Origin: Pectinophora gossypiella
Taxonomy: Eukaryota; Arthropoda; Insecta; Lepidoptera; Gelechiidae
Assembly (NCBI RefSeq): GCF_024362695.1
Contig: NC_065424.1
Span: 7,070,786 to 7,134,785 of the forward strand
Reading direction: 5' to 3'
Length of the DNA stretch: 64,000 nucleotides
Positions 1 to 10,814 of the stretch are shown here, piece after piece; the stretch's first letter is position 1, and each line of letters starts with the position of its first letter. The translations under genes and the position numbers were made by a program. A model generated the notes under the pieces. It searched no databases and had not been told where the DNA came from. It saw only the letters and a program-made list of their open reading frames with translations.

Positions 1-698
1 AAAATACAACTTGTTCTTTCATGGTTAGACTTCAATACAGCATAATAGTACAGTAATCCCAAAAAAGCATTCAAATCGACCATATCCAATTCTTTCAATT
101 CGACCATATCCAATTCTTTCAATTCGGGTCTTCCCTGCCTTTTGAACTTTGCTCTAAATTCAGCTATTTTCACATTAGTCCAAGTCAAAATAGTCTCTCT
201 CATTTCTGTATCAAAGAGCTTGTCCCAAATACTGAAAGGTTCCCTTCTTTCATCGTCAGCCAAGCTTGTGACGGGTCTGCTTATAACAATGTTATGCTGA
301 GCAGTTCTAACCCTGCTGGAAGGTGGATTAGTACTCCATTTGAATCGATTTTTGCCATAATAATATTGAGATCGTCGTTGGCGTTGTTGAAGTTGTGCAA
401 TGGTCACATTATCTGAGCTGTCATGTTCAGATTCAGAACTGGAATTTCTTTCAGATGTGGGATTTCCTACGAAACAGGGATCTTCTTCAACTTCTCCTTG
501 CTCACTTTCATGATTTTGTATGTAATCCTCTTCAGATACTAAACAGTCAACAATATTATCTTCAGAATCGGATTTGTCCGACTCCAAAAGTAGTTCGTTT
601 ACTTGATTTTCGAAAGTAGGATCATCAACTCGCAATATTTTGCTTGGCCTCTGTTGCAGTGGCGAATTTTGTGGTCGTTTTGATCTATTTTCGGACAT
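1..698 (-). pseudogene. piggyBac transposase, N-terminal part only (window edge)
   Basis: Starts at the ATG at 698 (MSENRSKR...). An acidic, serine-rich N-terminal region is followed by the start of the DDE domain. At 76-123 a 24-bp segment is tandemly duplicated in frame, giving a doubled ELKELDMV; every copy in the array has it. Confidence 0.9.
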
Positions 699-966
699 TT
701 TGAACTAACCTAACCTAAAACAAACATAGTATTGATAAAAAATAAAATGTATCGCAAATATAGACCCCAGGTCTCACAGACCGCGATCAAAGTTTAAAGT
801 CAAATTACTCACCCGATTCGCAGCCAACGACGCAACCTCCCGCTTCAACAGTCGTTTCGTTACTAAAACCGAAGCTACTGAGCGCGTCAGTAGTGAGGGG
901 GGCGGGGAAGTGCGTGAACACGAAAATTAAAAACTGCGAGCGGTCTGTCAGACCGCGTGTCCATAG
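1..966 (-). mobile_element. piggyBac element of array unit 1, cut by the window edge
   Basis: Right-hand part of the element described at 5527-8060. It ends with 'gtgtccatag' at 957-966, followed by TTAA at 967-970. Confidence 0.85.
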
Positions 967-970
967 TTAA

Positions 971-1217
971 AGGTAAAACCTATTAAAAATACGTGGTTAA
1001 ATATTAGGGTGGTCACATTATAAATTTTCTTTTTCATTTTATGTTGCTTGAGATATTTTTTTCGTTCAACTTTGACCTACAGTGGTGAAAAAAAAATTAT
1101 TGAACTTCAGTGGTGAAAGGGACTTTTTCACCAAAATTACAATCATAATTCTTTCCTTATTTTAAGTTAATTGTTATTATTTTGTTTCTGAGTAAAATGT
1201 TTAGTGATTTAGGAATA
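971..1217. other. Unit spacer between piggyBac and Helitron Rep part
   Basis: AT-rich, no gene seen. It contains 'cagtggtgaaa' twice (from about 1080 and 1108) and 'gggactttttcacc'. Copies: 8065-8311, 15154-15400, 22247-22493, 29341-29587. The Helitron homology starts sharply at 'ctcaccccgcattc', so a break or junction of the unit lies here. Confidence 0.6.
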
Positions 1218-2964
1218 CTCACCCCGCATTCTCCGTGTAAGAAATTTGCCGTTTTGCATTTGTACCGCCTAACGTTTTTAAACATGGATCTTTCGCATTA
1301 ATGTTATAAGTTTCGAAAAAGTCTTAAGTAGGATACCCGATCAAACTCCACAGTTAAAGGCCTACTGAAATAGTCTAAAAGATCCGAACTCGCATTATTA
1401 ACTGCTTCGTTCGCCAGGCTTAAAAAAATCTGAATTTTTATCGGGCAAATGTGCTGCTAACATTTTTACCGCAGGGTTCCTAGCTACAATATCAAATTCG
1501 AGAACTCGCCACACTGCTTCGCTAGAACTAATATATCGCTTAGTAACATATTGTTCGATTTCATCCTCACGATGTTCTTCATCAACAACGGCAAATACGG
1601 GCTTCATCAGGTCGTTTAGTCATATATTTGAATAAATACTTAATTATACCACGCTGTGTGGACACTTCTAAACTTATGTGAGCATCACATTTTAAGAGAA
1701 GAGTAGGATTATAGATTATAAATGTATAAAACCTCTACTATCGTCACTGAAGGTGACTGGTGTTTCTTTTTCTGGGAAATATATTAAGCAGTTTTTCTTT
1801 TCATTATTCCAACATGGCAAATTAGTTCGGCAAGGACCGGCGTATGGACCGTGTATCATATGATGCATGACAAATTCTTATAATAAAGTTTGTGCTGGCT
1901 CTGGTATGGTAGCACGAACAAACTTATCAATATCCAGACTTTCTACTGGTCCATCACTTTCTACTCTAAAAGCAATATGCGCGTGTGGTAGTCCTCTTTC
2001 TTAGAACTCTATAACATGCATTACATAAACAATTTTTCCGAATCATTTACTCGATTATAAATCTTTTAATGAATCTCCGAGTAATAAGTAGAAAACTCGA
2101 ACACATGTACATGCACATGGGAGGTATTTTGATCGACCTGATAATGTAGAATTATTTATTTCAGGCAAGTTAGGGTTACAAGTTAAAGTTTAAAAATATG
2201 ATGGTGGACCTAACCTGTTTACCATTGCTACAGCATCCAGGTATTTTTTTCATATACCGCGAACCCCCTGTGAATGAGCAAGGTAAATAAATTTTACCAG
2301 GTTCTACTCCACCTTCTTCTAAAATAAACGCTAATTAACTCTTGGAGTGAAGCGACTCTTAGTCTGTTTTTTTTAGCTATTTTTTTAAAACCGCAGGCGT
2401 TCTTGTAAATTTCTACAAAACATATCGACCATTCCTCAGATAAACGACCAAATATGCTAAATCGCGATTCTGATAAAAGTACACAACGGACATATTTAAC
2501 CTAATTAAGCTTATTGTCGGTATTACTTCTCATATCTGGATGCCAACCCGTATTTCCGTGAGGATATAAGAGAGGATACTGAAAAGTCTCGTATAAGGAA
2601 TCCATTATATCTATTGTTTGAGGCCTACTGTCTGCTATCTTTTTGACTACAATACAGCGTCGAGTAAATTCTTCGCGATCTGTACTAATAATTGCGGCAA
2701 TTTCTTGACCAATACGTTGATCTCCGAGGATGTTACCGTGAGTCGCGCAAGTAGTTTTTTTGAACTTCAAGAAAGCTTCTGATGATACCTCTAAACTTAA
2801 CCTTTTAATACATTTTATGTATGGATATCCTTGTGCATGAACCCTGTAATCATTTGGACTACCGTTTTATCTAAACTTAATTCGTCAGTTAAACTCTCTC
2901 TTTCGCTAGTGTCATTTATGTAAAAAATAATATTATTAGGACTTTCATTGTAAGATTAATCAAA
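1218..2964 (-). pseudogene. Helitron Rep (HUH/Y2) segment, unit 1
   Basis: Reads right to left. 2501-2770 gives ...TFQYPLLYPHGNTGWHP, the 'LQYPLLFPHG' signature at the start of animal Helitron Rep/helicase proteins. The HUH motif lies at 1977-1985 (GLPHAHIAF), with an in-frame stop just before it. The two tyrosines of the Y2 nuclease are visible as KYLFKYMTK, with codons at 1636-1638 and 1624-1626. The post-Rep region follows at 1398-1607 (EIEQYVTKRYISSSEAVW) in a shifted frame. Against the copy at 44.2-47.0 kb, about 80 bp is missing near 1713-1720 and 5 bp near 1418. The helicase is absent. Rep would nick and join single strands in rolling-circle transposition; here it is not translatable. 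Confidence 0.88.
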
Positions 2965-2966
2965 TA

Positions 2967-3726
2967 CTGTGGACCCCCGGTAGTCCGACAAACATTTTGC
3001 AGGGCAGTATCGAACTATCGAATTCGTCGGATTATAGAGTACTGCCTAAGACCCTCTATAATCCGGATTTTTTTCCAAAAGAGTACCTTGTCATCCGACA
3101 AATTACAGATCCAATGATGAAATTCTTTATACATACATATTATATATACATTTATGTATGTATTCTGAAGTACAAATCATACTTCATTATGTACATATGT
3201 AATTTAGTCAATTAAACAACAATAAAGCGCTTACGTTTTATTATAAAATTAACGTTATTAATGCTATAGAACTTACAAAAAATATGCAATAACTTTACGT
3301 TAGGAAATAATTGTGTACACAAATGTACATAATAATATTATGTACTAAAATAATCAAAAACTATGAATCAATTATGTAATTTAAGAAGCATGCAAAAATT
3401 CATAATTTTTTTTTTGTTTAACATTGTTGAAACGCGAGATTAAAGCTTTGTCCCTCACTCTTCTCAAAAGTAGAAGTTCGTTGTAGGATGCACCATTTTC
3501 TTCAGCCCATTGCAAACCCAGCTCAAAGGCATTAATTGCATCTTTTGCATTCACTTGCGGAGTAGTTGCAATCACTTCGTCGTCATCTTCCTGATTTATT
3601 GTTGTATGACTAAAAATCTCTTTTATAATCTCTTCGTCAGACATTCCATGAAAAATATTTTCCTCTTTATCCATTCCACGGCAGCAGGTTTCCAAATCTT
3701 CCGGACTTATTTGTGTTTCACACACT
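2967..3726 (-). mobile_element. Tigger/pogo-type 3' fragment inserted in the Helitron, unit 1
   Basis: The open frame 3381-3725 reads ...KDAINAFELGLQWAEENGAS... and ends LLLLRRVRDKAL, the C-terminal tail typical of Tigger/jerky-like pogo transposases, after the DDE domain. Downstream, non-coding sequence runs to 'ctgtggacccccggtagtcc' at 2967, preceded by TA, which looks like a Tigger terminal inverted repeat ('CAGTGGAACCTCGATTATCCGA' type). No matching 5' end is seen, so this is a 5'-truncated piece. The Helitron reading frame stops at 3727 on one side and resumes at 2964 on the other. Confidence 0.7.
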
Positions 3727-5284
3727 GTATTGTATACGGTGGTAAATACGTCCTTGATTTTTTAGAAAAGATATACCTTCTGGGTTATGGTAACCGTGGG
3801 AAACATCTTCGTTTAATGGGACAAAATTGTGAACGTTATAATCTCCTGAATGACAACACCATTGCCGACGAGATTTCTCTTCTTCGACCAATGGAGCATT
3901 ACATCTTGGACATCTATATGTTTGTTCAGACAGAGGCGACGTATTTTTTAAGTTATATAATCGAACAGTGCTGAGGTCATGCCCCTGTTTTTCACCTATT
4001 TTTTTTTTTTTTTTGAATGTCAGCTGTGTTTGTATGTTACGACTATGTTCTGTATATCTTTGTATTGCTTTTTTGTTACTTTCGGGGTGAAGCTCGTAAT
4101 AACTTTGAACGGCCGCGCGATGAACGTCTGGGTTCTGTTCGTTATAACGATGAACCGCCTTGCGATTAACTGCGGGGTTTTTCGTTGTATATTTCCTTGC
4201 GAAGCTTCGCGATGCGCAATTTCTCTACTCGGTTTTGGTCCGCGTTTCTGTTTTTTGGGTCAGCCGTATTTATTTTTAACGCATTGGTTTTCGCCTTGAT
4301 TACAAATTCTTTCTAGTAGGACAACTTGTTTTAAAATTGACAACTTCAAATCATTTGTAGTGTCATAAACTCTATCGGGTTTGAATCAACTTTCAATTTA
4401 CTATCTAATTTTGCACAGAGGTTTGAAGCGAGGCCAGTGTTGACTGATAGTTTAACAAAATTGAATCTAAAGGTTGATTCACATTCAGTAATGGTGATGA
4501 TATTAAATCTTTTAAGATGGACTGTGATGTTTCAGAACTAACCTGCGTTTCATTTTGCCACATTTGGTCGTCATTTAATACTCTTAATCGAGTTAATGAG
4601 TATTCGGATACGTCGTAAATCTCATTCGTGAGCAAAAGTTTTGCTAGCGCATCGATTGAATTACATTTAAATAAACGTGCTACGTAAGGACCGTCCAATG
4701 GCTTGCCCTTTCCTATGCTAATATTTTTGCATGGCTGTTAAAGAAATAATATTCACCATTAAACCGCCAAAAACTAAAAGTATATGCCAGACCCGTAAGC
4801 AATGTGCTATCGGCACTGTCGTTGTGATTTGAATTGTTCACATTATAAGCGAATTGCGAATCGACAATATAGTCATTTGTATTAAAAAGAACTCTGTTGT
4901 CCAATATATGCTTTAAAGTTTAACCTATTTCTTTATTCGCCGGGGTCGTAGGTTACGTATTAGAAATGATGCAGTTGTCCTCCATGCTAACTATACGTAT
5001 GTACGACGTTATCCCCGACGCGAAGCTAATTGGGTAATTCATCTGGCATAAAATAACTGACACCCCTCTGAAGTAGATGTTTTAACTGCATGTAAAGTGT
5101 ATCCCCCAATTTTAAAATTTTATCAATTTCGGCAGTAGTGAAAGATGCGCGATTATAGAACACAGAATAAATTGAAGCGCATGCTTTGGGAACCATACAT
5201 TGCGAATTGTTACCTTCATACATATCGGAGCCTTGGTGTGTTAAACCTAAGGAATCAGTAAATGTTAGATATTAATATATTTAA
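3727..5284 (-). pseudogene. Helitron N-terminal segment: protease-like domain, short peptide repeats, zinc-binding region (unit 1)
   Basis: Right to left. (1) 5026-5283: a frame with GNNSQCMVPKACASIY..., then FTTAEIDKILKLGDTLY. The QC step and the later WRFNGEYYFFNSHAK (4713-4904) and DGPYVARLF (4405-4698) look like the Cys and His blocks of a papain-fold (OTU or tegument-protease-like) domain. (2) 4030-4250: Asn-Pro-x-Val-Asn/His-Arg repeats of about 14 residues (NPAVNRKAVHRYNEQ, NPDVHRAAVQSYYEL, HPESNKKAIQRYTEH), seen in lepidopteran Helitron proteins. (3) 3727-3970: CPRCNAPLVEEE, WCCHSGDY and FLKNQGRIYHRIQYS, matching the Cys-rich block before Rep. Frameshifts separate the blocks. The assignment to one Helitron protein rests on order and orientation; the protease call is inference. 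Confidence 0.65.
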
Positions 5285-5328
5285 CAGGTAAGGTTATACA
5301 CTTTATTAGGAAAATATTTAAATATATA

Positions 5329-5522
5329 CAGGGCGCCCAAAATGACCGCAACATGTTTAAGGGGGTGATTGCTTAGGTCACAAGCATCAAGAAAATTAAA
5401 ATTTTGCCATAGAAAATCGCCGCCTTGGGTCGGTTTTTTCGCCGCCGCCATTTCCCCAAAACTGAAGTTTTTTTTTTAATTTTTTTTTTGTGAACACTTG
5501 TGAATAGTTGTTTTATAAACCT
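5329..5522. other. Possible terminal part of a mariner-like element, cut by piggyBac
   Basis: Starts 'cagggcgcccaaaatgaccg' and continues 'gtgattgcttaggtcac', which resembles the ends of short insect mariner-like elements (compare 'cagggtgggccaagaattcg' at 45465). No partner end or gene was found; T-rich runs follow. The piggyBac sits directly downstream at TTAA. Copies: 12418-12611, 19511-19704, 26605-26798. Confidence 0.35.
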
Positions 5523-5907
5523 TTAATTATGGACGTTCTTTTTTTGTGACACTACCATGGACGCGAGGTCTTACGGACCGCTATATTTCATGGTAAAATT
5601 AATGATTAGATACTTTTATTTTATTAGTTTTTTATTATTATTATCAACTAGAGGTCTCAATCTTACAGACTTTACATGTGTTTAACCAAAACTTATTTTA
5701 TTTTTTATGAATTTTAACAAATTATCATTTTAAGGCACTTTCAGTCAAAATTTTACCTGAGATAACTTAAAGCAAGAAAAAAAATTAAACTTTAAAGTAG
5801 TTTGAACAATCATATAAAATATCTTTAAATCTAAGGTTTAACGAATATAAAAAACAAAAAATGTACTTCTCAAAAAAAAAACTGACAATAGTCCAATATT
5901 GGTAACA

Positions 5908-7792
5908 TTATTGGCAGTCTTTGCACAAGGGCTTGGAACACTGCAGCCAAATCGCTTGTTTACAACTTACACAAGCGTAGTTAGTCTTTCGTTTTAATTT
6001 TGACGGACACAGCCAGCACGTCTTTCGCTTAGAATTATTCATTTCCGGTGTAGAGGTCTCTCCAACAGGCATATCTGCACCTAAAATTCGTGTCAGTGTC
6101 AATTTCAACTCCTTTTGCAAATTTGAATTCAGGGCACGTCTTTGTATACAAGGAACTACCAGAGACCGTGCTAATGCCTTGAGAAAATCTCTCGATTTCT
6201 TTGGCCTGATGCTGGTTGTGTAGAACGTAAGCGTTTACACCACACAGATCGAGGATTCTATAAAAAATCACCAGAGGTCATCTCCTTGTTCGTCGACTGC
6301 TCGAATAAATTGAACACTTCTTATCCGTCTCATCCACTTCTCCCTTGGTGGAGTTATAATATTGTATTATCTCAGGTTTTTTGGAGGCCTCGTCTACTGT
6401 GTCACTGTGATGCATAGAAGATATCAAGACAACGGCTTTATTTTTCTTTGGGACATATGAACACACAGTTTTATCTTTAGTGAAACCAAATAAAGTTGAC
6501 TGAATTTCTCGAGACTTCCCTGGTTGGAATTCTTTTGGTATCTCTCTCTTATTTTTCTTCACAGTCCCAACATACGTCAATTTTCTCTTTGACAGTTCAT
6601 CTACAAGTTAGATGGACGAAAACCAATTGTCTGCGGTCACGTTGCGATAGGTCCCTTGAATTGGTTTCGTCAAACGAATAACACATTCAGTAGGAACGAG
6701 GAACTTCTTTTCATCTTTTGATAACCCAATGCCATCAGAAGCTTTACCAAAATAAATATACCCGTTGTAAAAGTAAAACGTTTTGGCGTCACACAAGGCG
6801 CGCACAATAAGCCCATATTTTCCTGGTTTCTTTGGCATGTACGAGATCATGTGGCTTCTGCCACGAAACTACACCAACATCTCGTCAACAGTGACGCACT
6901 CGCCAACTTCGTAAAGTTTTTGAGAATTTGTGACGAATTTCTCAAAAATAGGAGAAATAGCCGCCAGCTTATCATTCTTTTGTCTTTCTGCACGATTAGC
7001 TTGGTCATCAAAACGTAGACATCGTAAAATGACTAAAAATCTAGTTTCCGACATGCAACATTTAAATATTTCGCAACCCGTACCATCTGTGGCGAAAATA
7101 CAACTTGTTCTTTCATGGTTAGACTTCAATACAGCATAATAGTACAGTAATCCCAAAAAAGCATTCAAATCGACCATATCCAATTCTTTCAATTCGACCA
7201 TATCCAATTCTTTCAATTCGGGTCTTCCCTGCCTTTTGAACTTTGCTCTAAATTCAGCTATTTTCACATTAGTCCAAGTCAAAATAGTCTCTCTCATTTC
7301 TGTATCAAAGAGCTTGTCCCAAATACTGAAAGGTTCCCTTCTTTCATCGTCAGCCAAGCTTGTGACGGGTCTGCTTATAACAATGTTATGCTGAGCAGTT
7401 CTAACCCTGCTGGAAGGTGGATTAGTACTCCATTTGAATCGATTTTTGCCATAATAATATTGAGATCGTCGTTGGCGTTGTTGAAGTTGTGCAATGGTCA
7501 CATTATCTGAGCTGTCATGTTCAGATTCAGAACTGGAATTTCTTTCAGATGTGGGATTTCCTACGAAACAGGGATCTTCTTCAACTTCTCCTTGCTCACT
7601 TTCATGATTTTGTATGTAATCCTCTTCAGATACTAAACAGTCAACAATATTATCTTCAGAATCGGATTTGTCCGACTCCAAAAGTAGTTCGTTTACTTGA
7701 TTTTCGAAAGTAGGATCATCAACTCGCAATATTTTGCTTGGCCTCTGTTGCAGTGGCGAATTTTGTGGTCGTTTTGATCTATTTTCGGACAT
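5908..7792 (-). pseudogene. piggyBac transposase, broken by three stops and one frameshift
   Basis: Starts at ATG 7792 and spans about 628 codons, a usual length for the family. Residues 1-130 are acidic and serine-rich, then comes the DDE transposase domain (DDE_Tnp_1_7 type). The first catalytic Asp is in VTVDEMLV (about residue 303), the second in TADNWFSS and the third in GEVDETDKK. A C-terminal cysteine-rich zinc region carries CWLCP, CVSC and CKDC. Lesions seen: TAG just after VDEMLV (about 6869), TAA after NWFSSI (about 6608), TGA after SRRTRR (about 6278), and a one-base frameshift near 6190 that moves the cysteine-rich tail to another frame. All recur in the other copies. The enzyme would cut and paste DNA at TTAA; this copy cannot make it. 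No intron is evident. Confidence 0.92.
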
Positions 7793-8033
7793 TTTGAACT
7801 AACCTAACCTAAAACAAACATAGTATTGATAAAAAATAAAATGTATCGCAAATATAGACCCCAGGTCTCACAGACCGCGATCAAAGTTTAAAGTCAAATT
7901 ACTCACCCGATTCGCAGCCAACGACGCAACCTCCCGCTTCAACAGTCGTTTCGTTACTAAAACCGAAGCTACTGAGCGCGTCAGTAGTGAGGGGGGCGGG
8001 GAAGTGCGTGAACACGAAAATTAAAAACTGCGA

Positions 8034-8050
8034 GCGGTCTGTCAGACCGC
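8034..8050. repeat. 17-bp perfect hairpin next to the piggyBac end
   Basis: 'gcggtctgtcagaccgc' is an 8-bp perfect inverted repeat around one base, 10 bp from the element end. Equivalent copies lie at 940-956, 15123-15139, 22216-22232 and 29310-29326. The opposite end has the imperfect 'gaggtcttacggaccgc' at 5566-5582. Likely a transposase binding site (inference). Confidence 0.6.
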
Positions 8051-8311
8051 GTGTCCATAGTTAAAGGTAAAACCTATTAAAAATACGTGGTTAAATATTA
8101 GGGTGGTCACATTATAAATTTTCTTTTTCATTTTATGTTGCTTGAGATATTTTTTTCGTTCAACTTTGACCTACAGTGGTGAAAAAAAAATTATTGAACT
8201 TCAGTGGTGAAAGGGACTTTTTCACCAAAATTACAATCATAATTCTTTCCTTATTTTAAGTTAATTGTTATTATTTTGTTTCTGAGTAAAATGTTTAGTG
8301 ATTTAGGAATA

Positions 8312-10052
8312 CTCACCCCGCATTCTCCGTGTAAGAAATTTGCCGTTTTGCATTTGTACCGCCTAACGTTTTTAAACATGGATCTTTCGCATTAATGTTA
8401 TAAGTTTCGAAAAAGTCTTAAGTAGGATACCCGATCAAACTCCACAGTTAAAGGCCTACTGAAATAGTCTAAAAGATCCGAACTCGCATTATTAACTGCT
8501 TCGTTCGCCAGGCTTAAAAAAATCTGAATTTTTATCGGGCAAATGTGCTGCTAACATTTTTACCGCAGGGTTCCTAGCTACAATATCAAATTCGAGAACT
8601 CGCCACACTGCTTCGCTAGAACTAATATATCGCTTAGTAACATATTGTTCGATTTCATCCTCACGATGTTCTTCATCAACAACGGCAAATACGGGCTTCA
8701 TCAGGTCGTTTAGTCATATATTTGAATAAATACTTAATTATACCACGCTGTGTGGACACTTCTAAACTTATGTGAGCATCACATTTTAAGAGAAGAGTAG
8801 GATTATAGATTATAAATGTATAAAACCTCTACTATCGTCACTGAAGGTGACTGGTGTTTCTTTTTCTGGGAAATATATTAAGCAGTTTTTCTTTTCATTA
8901 TTCCAACATGGCAAATTAGTTCGGCAAGGACCGGCGTATGGACCGTGTATCATATGATGCATGACAAATTCTTATAATAAAGTTTGTGCTGGCTCTGGTA
9001 TGGTAGCACGAACAAACTTATCAATATCCAGACTTTCTACTGGTCCATCACTTTCTACTCTAAAAGCAATATGCGCGTGTGGTAGTCCTCTTTCTTAGAA
9101 CTCTATAACATGCATTACATAAACAATTTTTCCGAATCATTTACTCGATTATAAATCTTTTAATGAATCTCCGAGTAATAAGTAGAAAACTCGAACACAT
9201 GTACATGCACATGGGAGGTATTTTGATCGACCTGATAATGTAGAATTATTTATTTCAGGCAAGTTAGGGTTACAAGTTAAAGTTTAAAAATATGATGGTG
9301 GACCTAACCTGTTTACCATTGCTACAGCATCCAGGTATTTTTTTCATATACCGCGAACCCCCTGTGAATGAGCAAGGTAAATAAATTTTACCAGGTTCTA
9401 CTCCACCTTCTTCTAAAATAAACGCTAATTAACTCTTGGAGTGAAGCGACTCTTAGTCTGTTTTTTTTTAGCTATTTTTTTAAAACCGCAGGCGTTCTTG
9501 TAAATTTCTACAAAACATATCGACCATTCCTCAGATAAACGACCAAATATGCTAAATCGCGATTCTGATAAAAGTACACAACGGACATTAACTTAAGCTT
9601 ATTGTCGGTATTACTTCTCATATCTGGATGCCAACCCGTATTTCCGTGAGGATATAAGAGAGGATACTGAAAAGTCTCGTATAAGGAATCCATTATATCT
9701 ATTGTTTGAGGCCTACTGTCTGCTATCTTTTTGACTACAATACAGCGTCGAGTAAATTCTTCGCGATCTGTACTAATAATTGCGGCAATTTCTTGACCAA
9801 TACGTTGATCTCCGAGGATGTTACCGTGAGTCGCGCAAGTAGTTTTTTTGAACTTCAAGAAAGCTTCTGATGATACCTCTAAACTTAACCTTTTAATACA
9901 TTTTATGTATGGATATCCTTGTGCATGAACCCTGTAATCATTTGGACTACCGTTTTATCTAAACTTAATTCGTCAGTTAAACTCTCTCTTTCGCTAGTGT
10001 CATTTATGTAAAAAATAATATTATTAGGACTTTCATTGTAAGATTAATCAAA
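8312..10052 (-). pseudogene. Helitron Rep segment, unit 2
   Basis: As in unit 1, but the ~7-bp change at 9587-9597 leaves the N-terminal frame open over 9508-9858, further than in the other copies (where it ends with a stop after DNKLN). Confidence 0.88.
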
Positions 10053-10054
10053 TA

Positions 10055-10814
10055 CTGTGGACCCCCGGTAGTCCGACAAACATTTTGCAGGGCAGTATCG
10101 AACTATCGAATTCGTCGGATTATAGAGTACTGCCTAAGACCCTCTATAATCCGGATTTTTTTCCAAAAGAGTACCTTGTCATCCGACAAATTACAGATCC
10201 AATGATGAAATTCTTTATACATACATATTATATATACATTTATGTATGTATTCTGAAGTACAAATCATACTTCATTATGTACATATGTAATTTAGTCAAT
10301 TAAACAACAATAAAGCGCTTACGTTTTATTATAAAATTAACGTTATTAATGCTATAGAACTTACAAAAAATATGCAATAACTTTACGTTAGGAAATAATT
10401 GTGTACACAAATGTACATAATAATATTATGTACTAAAATAATCAAAAACTATGAATCAATTATGTAATTTAAGAAGCATGCAAAAATTCATAATTTTTTT
10501 TTTGTTTAACATTGTTGAAACGCGAGATTAAAGCTTTGTCCCTCACTCTTCTCAAAAGTAGAAGTTCGTTGTAGGATGCACCATTTTCTTCAGCCCATTG
10601 CAAACCCAGCTCAAAGGCATTAATTGCATCTTTTGCATTCACTTGCGGAGTAGTTGCAATCACTTCGTCGTCATCTTCCTGATTTATTGTTGTATGACTA
10701 AAAATCTCTTTTATAATCTCTTCGTCAGACATTCCATGAAAAATATTTTCCTCTTTATCCATTCCACGGCAGCAGGTTTCCAAATCTTCCGGACTTATTT
10801 GTGTTTCACACACT
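10055..10814 (-). mobile_element. Tigger/pogo-type fragment, unit 2
   Basis: C-terminal transposase frame at 10469-10813, identical in translation to unit 1. Confidence 0.7.

Larger units (their letters stand above)
1..7094. repeat. Array unit 1 (reference for the unit)
   Basis: Begins inside a piggyBac transposase because the window cuts the array. It holds piggyBac end 1-966, spacer 971-1217, Helitron Rep 1218-2964, Tigger 2967-3726, Helitron N-terminal part 3727-5284, an element end 5329-5522 and most of the next piggyBac. Confidence 0.95.
5527..8060 (-). mobile_element. piggyBac element, 2534 bp, with TTAA target duplications
   Basis: TTAA at 5523-5526 and 8061-8064 flanks the element, as expected for the piggyBac superfamily. 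The ends form a short inverted repeat: 'ttatggacgttc' on the left and the reverse complement of 'gcgtgtccatag' on the right share TATGGAC. Further in, each end carries ggtct..agacc-type sequences (5566-5582 and 5651-5672 on the left, 7864-7880 and 8034-8050 on the right), plausible transposase binding sites. The single gene reads right to left and is broken. Joining the outer bases gives a pre-insertion site 'cctttaaagg', so insertion here was clean and came before amplification of the unit. Confidence 0.85.

Noticed and set aside
2997..3215. 72-codon plus-strand open frame
   Set aside because: AT-rich non-coding part of the Tigger 3' end; no motif.
3510..3974. 154-codon plus-strand open frame, repeated in every unit
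   Set aside because: It lies antisense to the Tigger tail and the Helitron Cys-rich block, which carry recognisable motifs; its own product has none.
3979..4299. 106-codon plus-strand open frame with a poly-Phe stretch, repeated in every unit
   Set aside because: The Phe run comes from a T homopolymer and the rest is antisense to the Helitron peptide repeats.
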